This document shows positions 17,883-25,057 of a stretch of 64,000 bases of DNA, one piece after another (position 1 is the first letter of the stretch; every line of letters starts with the position of its first letter). The stretch is taken from contig OW818665.1 in assembly GCA_942493045.1 (NCBI GenBank), positions 2,604,001-2,668,000 of the forward strand, in the 5' to 3' direction. The translations under genes and the position numbers were made by a program. The notes beneath the pieces were generated by a model. The model ran no database searches. It was given only the letters and a program-made list of their open reading frames with translations, and was not told the DNA's origin. Source of the DNA: Teretinema sp942493045. Its GTDB lineage: Bacteria; Spirochaetota; Spirochaetia; Treponematales; Treponemataceae.

Positions 17883-18787
17883 TGCACAGCGCAGGGTTGG
17901 AGGACGCAAACAAGAAATACGCCTCTCTGGCCCTGCCGGTTTCTCAGACTATGGAGAATTCCACTTTCCAAAAGATCAGCTCATTCATAGAAACCAATCT
18001 GGGGATCAAGGTTCCTCCGGCAAAAAAAACCATGATCGAGTCCCGCCTGACACGCCGGTTGCGCGCTCACGGTTTTCAGACTTATGAACAGTACTACGAT
18101 TACACCTTCGGAAGCGAGGGTTATCAGAGCGAAATTCAGCTGATGATCGACGCCGTAACTACCAATGAGACTTCATTTTTCCGAGAGGAAGAACATTTTA
18201 AATTCCTGACAGAAAAGGTGCTGCCGGAGCTGTTTGAAAAACAGAACGCGGGGCCGGTGTACCTCTGGTCCGTAGCCGCGTCTACCGGGCAGGAAGCTTA
18301 TACCCTGGCCATGGTCCTGGAAGAAGCGCAGCGCGTTTCGCACAAGAAAGTCGATTACCGGATTCTGGCTACCGATATTTCTGAGGCCGTGCTGCGCATC
18401 GGCAGTTCCGGTATTTATACCGCGCATCAGGCCAAAAAAATACCTCTTGAGTTGCAAAAACGATACTGTCTGCGCTCCCGTGACCGGGACGCGCCCACCA
18501 TCCGCTTCCGTCCGGAATTACGGGAGAAAATTATGTTCCGGAAATTGAATTTAATGAATACGAACTATGACACTAAGCGGAAATATCAGATCGTTTTTTG
18601 CCGTAATGTTTTTATCTATTTTGACCGCGAAAATCAGCGTAAGGTTCTTTCCCGCCTGTATGAGCGAATGACCCCCGGCGGTTATCTTTTTATGGGACAC
18701 TCCGAGAATATCAGCGGTACGGATCTTGATTTGCGCAGTGTCGCTTCGGCGGTGTACCAAAAGCCGGATGAAAAGGAAAATAAATGA
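17879..18787 (+). CDS. cheR: Chemoreceptor glutamate methyltransferase CheR
   Basis: A 302-aa SAM-dependent enzyme that methylates receptor glutamates. The start overlaps the cheA stop as ATGA. A later in-frame ATG at 17951 matches the usual CheR N terminus, so the first 24 residues are an extension or the true start is internal. Visible features: ESRLTRRLR in the N-terminal helical domain, TTNETSFFRE, the SAM loop SVAASTGQEAYTLAM, and VFCRNVFIYFD before the C-terminal strand GGYLFMGHSE. Confidence 0.96.
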   Translation: MMHSAGLEDANKKYASLALPVSQTMENSTFQKISSFIETNLGIKVPPAKKTMIESRLTRRLRAHGFQTYEQYYDYTFGSEGYQSEIQLMIDAVTTNETSFFREEEHFKFLTEKVLPELFEKQNAGPVYLWSVAASTGQEAYTLAMVLEEAQRVSHKKVDYRILATDISEAVLRIGSSGIYTAHQAKKIPLELQKRYCLRSRDRDAPTIRFRPELREKIMFRKLNLMNTNYDTKRKYQIVFCRNVFIYFDRENQRKVLSRLYERMTPGGYLFMGHSENISGTDLDLRSVASAVYQKPDEKENK

Positions 18788-19863
18788 TTCGAGTGATGCT
18801 GATAGATGATTCGGCCGTCGTGCGGCAAAGTCTTACCGCGGTGCTCTCCCAGGAGAGCGATATTGAGGTGCTGTGCACGGCCGGCGATCCGTATGAAGCC
18901 GCCGACAAACTCAAGCATCAGGTGCCGGACGTCATAATTCTGGATATAGAAATGCCAAAAATGGACGGTCTAACCTTTCTCAAAAAATTGATGAGCCAGC
19001 ATCCGTTGCCGGTGATAATCTGTTCCAGTAAAACCGAGCAAGGTTCCCAGAATGTTTTTCAGGCCCTGCAGTTCGGCGCGGTGGACATTATTCAGAAACC
19101 GAAAGTCGGGACCAAGCAGTTTATCGAAGAGTCACGGGTAATGATCTGCGACGCGGTGCGGGCGGCCAGTTTAACTTCCGTGAAAAAACTGAAAGTGTCG
19201 TCAGCTTTGATTCCCTCGCCGAAATTGACAGCCGACGCCATCATGCCGATGCCCACCCACCATATTCAGATCGATACGACGGAATGCGTAGTCGTTGTCG
19301 GAGCTTCTACCGGAGGAACCGAGGCCTTGCGTGTTTTTCTGGAGCAGTTACCGATCGATTGTCCGGGTATGGTTATTGTCCAGCACATGCCTGAGCATTT
19401 TACCGCGGCCTTTGCCGCGCGGCTTAACGGTCTGTGCGAGGTGCAGATCAAAGAGGCCGCTGATAACGACACTGTCCTGCGGGGGCGAGTGCTGATTGCC
19501 CCGGGAAATAAACATACTCTACTGAAGCGCTCCGGAGCCCGCTATTATGTGGAGGTACGCGAGGGGCCGCTGGTTTGCCGGCATCGGCCCTCCGTGGATG
19601 TGCTGTTCCGCTCAACCGCCCGCTATGCCGGAAAAAACGCAATAGGAGTGATTATGACGGGCATGGGCGACGACGGCGCCCGCGGTATGTTGGAAATGAA
19701 GGACGCCGGAGCCTATACCATCGCCCAGGATGAAAAAACCTGCGTGGTTTTTGGCATGCCGCGGGAAGCCATCAAGCTTTCCGCCGTAGAAAAGGTTCTG
19801 CCCTTGGAGCAGATCGCCGAAGCGGTGCTGAAACGCGCCGCTCAATATACAAAATTGACTTGA
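18784..19863 (+). CDS. cheB: Chemotaxis methylesterase / glutaminase CheB
   Basis: A 359-aa response regulator that demethylates receptors when phosphorylated. Receiver domain about 1-125 with phospho-acceptor Asp54 in LDIEMP; catalytic domain about 165-355 with Ser175 (GASTGG), His201 (VQHMP) and Asp296/297 (GMGDDGA). It is coupled to cheR by an ATGA overlap. The last codons carry a promoter for cheY-cheD. Confidence 0.97.
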   Translation: MIRVMLIDDSAVVRQSLTAVLSQESDIEVLCTAGDPYEAADKLKHQVPDVIILDIEMPKMDGLTFLKKLMSQHPLPVIICSSKTEQGSQNVFQALQFGAVDIIQKPKVGTKQFIEESRVMICDAVRAASLTSVKKLKVSSALIPSPKLTADAIMPMPTHHIQIDTTECVVVVGASTGGTEALRVFLEQLPIDCPGMVIVQHMPEHFTAAFAARLNGLCEVQIKEAADNDTVLRGRVLIAPGNKHTLLKRSGARYYVEVREGPLVCRHRPSVDVLFRSTARYAGKNAIGVIMTGMGDDGARGMLEMKDAGAYTIAQDEKTCVVFGMPREAIKLSAVEKVLPLEQIAEAVLKRAAQYTKLT

Positions 19864-19883
19864 TCTGACGGATGAGGCATATT
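19855..19883 (+). promoter_or_regulatory. Internal promoter for cheY-cheD
   Basis: TTGACT (19855-19860) spans the last two sense codons of cheB and abuts the stop. With a 17-base spacer it is followed by CATATT (19878-19883). The 62-base gap before cheY is the only sizeable gap in the operon, which fits an extra promoter. Confidence 0.5.
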
Positions 19884-19925
19884 AGACTTACCGTGAGCGA
19901 AGACGTAATTTAGGGAGGTTCTCAT

Positions 19926-20291
19926 ATGGGAGCTAGTATACTGATTGTTGATGATTCCGTTTCCATTAGACAAAGCGTTCGTTTTATCCTGGAACAGGCT
20001 GGATATACGGTTTTTGACGCCGCGGACGGAGCCGAGGGGCTGAAGAAATTGGCCGCGGAAAAGGTGCAGCTGGTTATCACCGACGTGAATATGCCGAACA
20101 TGGACGGAATTACCATGGTCAAGGAGATTCGCGGCGGAGCGGTGAATAAATTCGTGCCTATTCTGGTATTGACTACCGAATCCCAGGGCGCGGTGGTGGA
20201 TGAAGGCAAAAAAGCCGGCGCCACCGGCTGGATTGTGAAACCCTTCAACGAGGATAAATTGCTTGAAACAATCAAGAAAGTCTTGACTTGA
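19926..20291 (+). CDS. cheY: Chemotaxis response regulator CheY
   Basis: A 121-aa single receiver domain that carries the kinase signal to the flagellar motor. The acidic pocket Asp9-Asp10, phospho-acceptor Asp53 (TDVNMP), the TT switch residues in LVLTTES and the conserved Lys in VKPF are all present. AGGGAGG lies 8 bases before the ATG. It ends in TTGACTTGA, where the TTG of the final TTGA is the cheD start. Confidence 0.95.
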   Translation: MGASILIVDDSVSIRQSVRFILEQAGYTVFDAADGAEGLKKLAAEKVQLVITDVNMPNMDGITMVKEIRGGAVNKFVPILVLTTESQGAVVDEGKKAGATGWIVKPFNEDKLLETIKKVLT

Positions 20292-20917
20292 AAACTGCTG
20301 ATCCGGGACATCTTTTCTACAATCCTCATTTTGAAAAAGATGAGCGCTATATAGGACCTGGAGAGTGGTACGTTTCGGGAGAGGACTTGATAATTTCGAC
20401 GGTATTGGGGTCCTGCGTTTCAGTGGCGCTTTACAATTCCGAACTGAAGATCGGCGGAATTAATCATTTTATGCTTCCGAAGCACGCTCACGATAAACCC
20501 GCCGGGAATGATAACGAGACATCCGGCGGTTTTTATGTCGGTAGCGCCAAGTACGGCGTCTATGCCATGGAACTGCTGATTAACGCTTTGATCAAAGCCG
20601 GCGTGCCCCGGGCCTCGCTGCGGGCTAAAGTTTTCGGCGGCAGCCGGGTACTCGGACAATTCGGCCTGACCGGTAACATTTCCCGGCAAAACAGTGATTT
20701 CGCCTTCCGGTTTTTGCGGGATGAGAAAATACCCATAGACGCCTACAGTGTCGGCGGGCTGTTGCCCCGGCGAATTTACTTTTTCCCGCGTACCTCAAAA
20801 GTATTGCTGAAATACAGCTTTGGCGGAGAAACCAGTCAGGCTTTGCGCGAGGAGCGCCTGTATTCGCATAAGATAGAAGAGCAGCGCGCCGGGGACGGAA
20901 AGGCCGTGTTGTTTTAG
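20288..20917 (+). CDS. cheD: Chemoreceptor glutamine deamidase CheD
   Basis: A 209-aa enzyme that deamidates receptor glutamines to give methylatable glutamates. The catalytic Cys43 is in VLGSCVSVAL and His60 in GGINHFMLP, with Ser37/Thr38 in the third triad position. The start is an unusual TTG overlapping the cheY stop (TTGA); no in-frame ATG exists before the conserved core, so translation probably depends on coupling to cheY. No cheC or cheX lies next to it in this window. Confidence 0.95.
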   Translation: MKTADPGHLFYNPHFEKDERYIGPGEWYVSGEDLIISTVLGSCVSVALYNSELKIGGINHFMLPKHAHDKPAGNDNETSGGFYVGSAKYGVYAMELLINALIKAGVPRASLRAKVFGGSRVLGQFGLTGNISRQNSDFAFRFLRDEKIPIDAYSVGGLLPRRIYFFPRTSKVLLKYSFGGETSQALREERLYSHKIEEQRAGDGKAVLF

Positions 20918-20961
20918 CGCGCTCTTGAAAAAATGGCTGTTCCAAGCCTTACGCCTTATGC

Positions 20962-20967
20962 TATCAT
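20962..20967 (+). promoter_or_regulatory. Extended -10 promoter for a leaderless ACT-domain gene
   Basis: TGC-TATCAT is an extended -10 element whose hexamer ends 7 bases before the ATG at 20975; there is no ribosome binding site between them. Confidence 0.5.
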
Positions 20968-20974
20968 CCTGTAT

Positions 20975-21244
20975 ATGAATGCCATAATTACCGTTGTCGG
21001 TACCGATCAGGTCGGTATCATAGCTAGAGTTTCGGCCTATCTTTCCAGCCACAGCATCAACATTGTCGATATCAGCCAAACCATTCTTTCCGGAAATTTC
21101 GTGATGATGATGATGGTTGATCTTTCAGCCAGTGATATCGCCATTACCGAAAACAAGGCCAAACTTCAGGAACTCGGAGAAACACTCGGAGTCAGCATTA
21201 GCATGATGCATGAGCGGGTGTTTTCCGCCATGCACCGCATTTAG
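20975..21244 (+). CDS. ACT-domain protein of the UPF0237 family
   Basis: An 89-aa single ACT domain, beginning MNAIITVVGTDQVGIIARV, which is the UPF0237 hallmark; these domains bind small ligands such as amino acids. The upstream in-frame ATG at 20933 is rejected because the family starts at MNAII. The PFL-family gene follows directly, a pairing seen in many bacteria and archaea. The ligand and function are not known. Confidence 0.88.
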   Translation: MNAIITVVGTDQVGIIARVSAYLSSHSINIVDISQTILSGNFVMMMMVDLSASDIAITENKAKLQELGETLGVSISMMHERVFSAMHRI

Positions 21245-21257
21245 GACGGCTCCGGCT

Positions 21258-22619
21258 ATGCTTTTTTCCGCGTTTGAGATCCAGGAAACAGTAGAAATGT
21301 TCATGCGCCATAAACTGGATGTGCGCGCCATAACCATGGGCATTTCCCTGCGCGACTGCGCAGGACCTTCCGGCAGGGAGTCCCGCGCCCGGGCCCGCGA
21401 AAAGATTCTTTCCCGCGCCGGCAAACTGGTTGAAGTCGGCCGGGCCATAGAGGCCGAGTACGGCGTGCCGATTATCAATAAACGCATCGCGGTAACTCCC
21501 ATCGCCCTGGTGGCGGAGTCTTCCCCGGAAGAGGATTTTACCCCCTGGGCCGAAATGCTTGATAAGGTAGCCGTGGAATTGGGTATCGATTTCGTCGGCG
21601 GTTTTTCGGCCCTGGTTCAAAAAGGCATGACCAGCGGAGACCGGCGCCTGATAGCTTCTTTGCCGCGCGCCCTCTCCACAACCGGACGGGTATGCGCTTC
21701 CATAAATGTGGGTACTACGAAGAACGGCATCAATATGGACGCTGTCGCCGAGATGGGCCGCATCGTCAAGGCTACGGCCGAGGCCACCGCGGACCGTGAC
21801 GGAATAGGCTGCGCCAAGCTGGTGGTGTTCTGTAACGCGCCGGAAGATAACCCGTTTATGGCCGGCGCCTTTCACGGCGTGGGCGAGGGTGAAGCGGTGC
21901 TCTCGGTCGGTGTTTCCGGCCCCGGCGTGGTACGAGCGGCCTGCGAGCAATATCGCGGCGCGCCGCTGGACGTGCTGGCCGACGGTATCAAAAAAACAGC
22001 TTTTAAGATTACCCGGATGGGTCAGCTTGTCGGTATGGAGGCGGCCCGCCGTCTCGGCGTGCCCTTTGGTATTCTGGATTTGTCCCTGGCGCCGACTCCG
22101 GCGGTGGGAGATTCCGTGGCCAGAATATTAGAAGAGATGGGGATTGAGTCTACCGGAGCGCCGGGGACCACCGCGGCGCTGGCTATGCTGACCGATATGG
22201 TAAAAAAAGGCGGCGTGATGGCTTCCACGAACGTCGGCGGCCTATCCGGCGCCTTTATCCCGGTTTCCGAAGATGAAGGCATGGTGGCCGCGGTGCGCTG
22301 CGGCTCCATCAATCTGGAAAAACTGGAAGCTATGACCTGTGTCTGTTCGGTCGGTCTGGACATGATCGCCATACCCGGGGATACGCCGGCAACCACCATT
22401 TCCGGCATTATCGCCGACGAGATGGCCATCGGCATGGTCAACAATAAAACTACCGCGGTACGATTGATCCCGGTGCCGGGGAAAAGCGCCGGTGAATGGG
22501 CCGAATTCGGCGGCTTATTGGGCGGGGCGCCGATTTTGCCGGTCAGCAAGTTTTCCTGCGCTGATTTTATTGCCCGCGGCGGCAGAATCCCCGCTCCTAT
22601 CCACAGCTTCCGGAATTAA
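21258..22619 (+). CDS. PFL-family protein (UPF0210)
   Basis: A 453-aa protein of the UPF0210 family, distantly related in name to formate lyase-like folds. The start at 21258 follows AGGACGG and fits the usual length of about 450. Conserved stretches include TMGISLRDC, NKRIAVTPIA, a glycine-rich FHGVGEGEAVLSVGVSGPG segment and SVGLDMIAIPGDT. It lies 13 bases after the ACT gene, in the typical ACT-PFL pair. The biochemical role is unknown. Confidence 0.9.
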   Translation: MLFSAFEIQETVEMFMRHKLDVRAITMGISLRDCAGPSGRESRARAREKILSRAGKLVEVGRAIEAEYGVPIINKRIAVTPIALVAESSPEEDFTPWAEMLDKVAVELGIDFVGGFSALVQKGMTSGDRRLIASLPRALSTTGRVCASINVGTTKNGINMDAVAEMGRIVKATAEATADRDGIGCAKLVVFCNAPEDNPFMAGAFHGVGEGEAVLSVGVSGPGVVRAACEQYRGAPLDVLADGIKKTAFKITRMGQLVGMEAARRLGVPFGILDLSLAPTPAVGDSVARILEEMGIESTGAPGTTAALAMLTDMVKKGGVMASTNVGGLSGAFIPVSEDEGMVAAVRCGSINLEKLEAMTCVCSVGLDMIAIPGDTPATTISGIIADEMAIGMVNNKTTAVRLIPVPGKSAGEWAEFGGLLGGAPILPVSKFSCADFIARGGRIPAPIHSFRN

Positions 22620-22622
22620 CGC

Positions 22623-22651
22623 TTGAAAAAAACGCGGAAAAGGGCCATAGT
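22623..22651 (+). promoter_or_regulatory. Promoter of the TPR gene, predicted leaderless
   Basis: TTGAAA (22623-22628), a 17-base spacer and CATAGT (22646-22651). The -10 ends 6 bases before the ATG, with no Shine-Dalgarno sequence in between. Confidence 0.55.
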
Positions 22652-22657
22652 GAAAAG

Positions 22658-23308
22658 ATGAAACGAAGTATAGCCTGTGTTTTAATGGTTTTTGGACTGA
22701 TCGCCGCGCTTGCCGCCCAGGAAAAGCCTGATGCCCTGAAATTTTACCGTAATGGCCGTGATCTGGAAGCCGCGGGGCGTGCCGAAGACGCTAAAACCGC
22801 CTATGCTCAGGCCATTGAGATCTGTAAAGCCGACCTTTTAGCCAATCCCCGAAATATGGACGCCTATTCAATTTACGGCTGGTCCTTGATCCGTCTAGGC
22901 CGATATCAGGATACGGTGAACATCAGCCTGGAAGCCCTGCGTCTGGCTCAGGATTTTCGAATAATTGAAACAATGGGCGAAGCCTACTTTTTTCTAGGCA
23001 ATTACCGGGAGTCCATGAAGCAGATGGAACGGTATGTCGACTCTCTGCCCCGGGGCGAGCGGGTCAGTACCGCCTACTTTTTTATCGGTGAAATCTACCG
23101 GATTCAAAAACAGTTCAACAAGGCTGATATCGCCTATTCGCAGGCGGTTTACCATGAGCCGGCTCTATCGTTGTGGTGGTTCCGCCTGGGAACAGTTCGG
23201 GAAAGCGTGGGTGATAAAACCGGCGCGCGGGTAGCCTATGAGCGGGCTTTGCGGCTCAGACCGGACTATCGCGAAGCTAACGAGGGTCTTTCCAGGGTGC
23301 GCAGCTGA
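22658..23308 (+). CDS. Secreted tetratricopeptide-repeat protein
   Basis: A 216-aa protein with a signal peptide (about 1-20, cleavage after ALAA) and then about five TPR-like helical pairs covering the rest. The last two repeats are clear: AYFFIGEIYRIQKQFNKADIAY and a final LGTVRESVGDKTGARVAYERAL unit. TPRs mediate protein-protein contacts, here in the periplasm. The partner is unknown. Its 3' end overlaps the convergent transporter gene by 32 bases. Confidence 0.8.
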   Translation: MKRSIACVLMVFGLIAALAAQEKPDALKFYRNGRDLEAAGRAEDAKTAYAQAIEICKADLLANPRNMDAYSIYGWSLIRLGRYQDTVNISLEALRLAQDFRIIETMGEAYFFLGNYRESMKQMERYVDSLPRGERVSTAYFFIGEIYRIQKQFNKADIAYSQAVYHEPALSLWWFRLGTVRESVGDKTGARVAYERALRLRPDYREANEGLSRVRS

Positions 23309-24332
23309 ACAGGAGCTGATCGATACTCGAGATCAAATTCGAAGGTTTAACCGATGCGGCTTTTTCGGACAGCAGTTCCAGGGATAACAGAGCTTGAGAA
23401 ACCAGGCTGCCCAGGCGGCCGGGGATACGCAGCCCTTTTTGAAGCATCCAGCGTGAAATGAAAATCATGCCCTCCACAGTGAGGGCTTTTTTTATGCCTG
23501 AAAACAGGGCCCCCTCGGTAACCGGAAAGCTCTGGATGGTGAATAATACTTTACCGAAGGGTATGGCCAGGTTGAATAGAATTATGCCGGCAGACATTAT
23601 CAGTACCGGTAGGATTTTGATTTTCAGGCCGCTGAGGCCGGCGAAAAACATCGCGCAGACTGTCAATACCGCTTGCAGGCGAACATCCGGGACAAACAAC
23701 AACAGCATAATCATGGTCAATCCGGTCAGGGTGCGTAAAAGAACGGCCAATCGGGAGGAGTCCCGGGATAGTGCGCCGGCGTCAACCTGCGAAACCTGAT
23801 ACCCTTCGCTGTCGGGAGGCAGTGTTTTCAGCCAGATTGATTTTTCCGCGAAAGCGTTGGCGAAAAAACCGAGAGCCGCGCCGGTGATCATGCCTGTGAT
23901 AAAAAATGGCGGGGCGATGTACCAGGCGCCGGCTCCGAAAATATAAAAGCGCGCCAGGATGAGCTGGGCGGCATTCGATGAGAAAGCGCCAAGGACACTC
24001 AGTCCAATATACGAAATGTTATTCCCGAGCGCTTTTTTGACGCAGTACATCAGCATGGCCGAGGTGATGGTTCCGGCGGCCGAGAACAGCATGATGTATG
24101 AAAACAGGGTTCCGCCGATCAGGCCCTGCCCGATAATCTTTATTCCGATCAGGGTCAGGAAGGAGCGGAAAGGCAGCAGTCCGATAGCCAGCATCACCGG
24201 CAGGTTGGCGATCCCCAGCCGGAGGAAGGGCAGCGGTTTGGGGATCAGATATTCGATTGTTGAAAGAAAAAAACAGAGGGCGCCGAGATAGGCGGTTAAG
24301 GCGTCGCTTTTTTCGCGGTTCTGGGGCAACAT
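23277..24332 (-). CDS. Gx-transporter / HepS1-like membrane protein with an EcfT-like C-terminal half
   Basis: A 351-aa polytopic membrane protein. The ATG at 24332 is used because the upstream in-frame start at 24404 lies inside the slyD terminator. Residues about 1-165 match the Gx transporter family (formerly heptaprenyl diphosphate synthase component I), which resembles ECF S-components: LPFLRLGIANLPVMLA and GIKIIGQGLIGGTLFSY. Residues about 200-350 look like an ECF transporter T-component: four to five membrane spans, then a helical segment with LGSLVSQALLSLELLSEK. No ATPase gene is adjacent. The substrate is unknown; the family relation of the N-terminal half is firmer than that of the C-terminal half. 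Confidence 0.75.
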   Translation of the reverse strand: MLPQNREKSDALTAYLGALCFFLSTIEYLIPKPLPFLRLGIANLPVMLAIGLLPFRSFLTLIGIKIIGQGLIGGTLFSYIMLFSAAGTITSAMLMYCVKKALGNNISYIGLSVLGAFSSNAAQLILARFYIFGAGAWYIAPPFFITGMITGAALGFFANAFAEKSIWLKTLPPDSEGYQVSQVDAGALSRDSSRLAVLLRTLTGLTMIMLLLFVPDVRLQAVLTVCAMFFAGLSGLKIKILPVLIMSAGIILFNLAIPFGKVLFTIQSFPVTEGALFSGIKKALTVEGMIFISRWMLQKGLRIPGRLGSLVSQALLSLELLSEKAASVKPSNLISSIDQLLFSCAPWKDPR

Positions 24333-24339
24333 ATTGGGG

Positions 24340-24348
24340 ATTGTAGCA
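24340..24348 (-). promoter_or_regulatory. Extended -10 promoter for the Gx-transporter gene
   Basis: TGC-TACAAT on the minus strand ends 7 bases before the ATG at 24332, just downstream of the slyD terminator. There is no ribosome binding site, so the mRNA is probably leaderless. Confidence 0.5.
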
Positions 24349-24369
24349 TAACTGGAGTCCAATGGGCGC

Positions 24370-24401
24370 AAAAAAAAGAACCGGTCGCCCGGTTCTTTTT
24401 T
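24370..24401 (-). terminator. Terminator of slyD
   Basis: AGAACCGG and CCGGTTCT form a perfect 8-bp stem with a four-base loop, extended by A-T pairs and followed on the minus strand by eight T. It separates slyD from the Gx-transporter gene. Confidence 0.9.
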
Positions 24402-24407
24402 CATCGC

Positions 24408-24953
24408 TTAGTGTCCGCAGCATCCGCCGGAGGCGCAGCCGTCGTCTTCGCAGTCGCAGTCATCGCCGCAGTCTCCGCCGCAGCCGCAGCCGCCCTGATC
24501 GAGGCCGTTGGCCTTTTCTTCATCCGTGGACTCGCGCACGGAAATGATTTTTACGTCAAAGTGCAGGGTCTCGCCGGCCAGGGGGTGGTTAGCGTCGATG
24601 GTAACCTTGTCGCCTTCGATTCCGGTTACCGTTACGATGCGGGAACCGCCGGGGCCGCCGGCCTCGAACTGCATTCCCTCGGTGATTTCGACATCATCCG
24701 GGAATTGGGAGCGTTCTACAGAGACAACGAGTTCATCGCTGTATTCGCCATAGGCGTCCGCCGGGGCTACGACGGCCTGTACCTTATCGCCGGCTTTTTT
24801 CCCTTCCAGTTGTTTTTCCAGTCCGGGAATCAGGTTCTGGTGTCCGTGCAGATATTCAAGCGGTCCCATGCCCTCTGAAGAGTCAAGAACTTCTTTTTGG
24901 TCGTCTGTGAGTGTGTACTCTATGGATACAACACTGTCTTTGGTAATGGTCAT
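24408..24953 (-). CDS. slyD: SlyD-type FKBP peptidyl-prolyl isomerase with a cysteine-rich tail
   Basis: A 181-aa cytosolic chaperone/prolyl isomerase. The FKBP part (about 1-70 and 125-150) shows YTLTDDQKEVLDSS and GPLEYLHGHQNLIPGLE, and the inserted-in-flap chaperone domain lies at about 70-125 with VVAPADAYGEY. The C-terminal tail (about 152-181) holds eight cysteines and a single histidine, whereas enteric SlyD tails are mainly histidine-rich. Such tails bind nickel and other metals, so a thiophilic metal role is possible here. AAGGAC precedes the ATG. Confidence 0.92.
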   Translation of the reverse strand: MTITKDSVVSIEYTLTDDQKEVLDSSEGMGPLEYLHGHQNLIPGLEKQLEGKKAGDKVQAVVAPADAYGEYSDELVVSVERSQFPDDVEITEGMQFEAGGPGGSRIVTVTGIEGDKVTIDANHPLAGETLHFDVKIISVRESTDEEKANGLDQGGCGCGGDCGDDCDCEDDGCASGGCCGH

Positions 24954-25057
24954 AGAAATGTCCTTAAAAAAAAATCAGGCTGGTGAAGAAAAGATGAATT
25001 CGGTCAAAGCCTGTTGTAGGGATAATACTGAATTGATTGCCGAGGGGCAAGCTCCAG

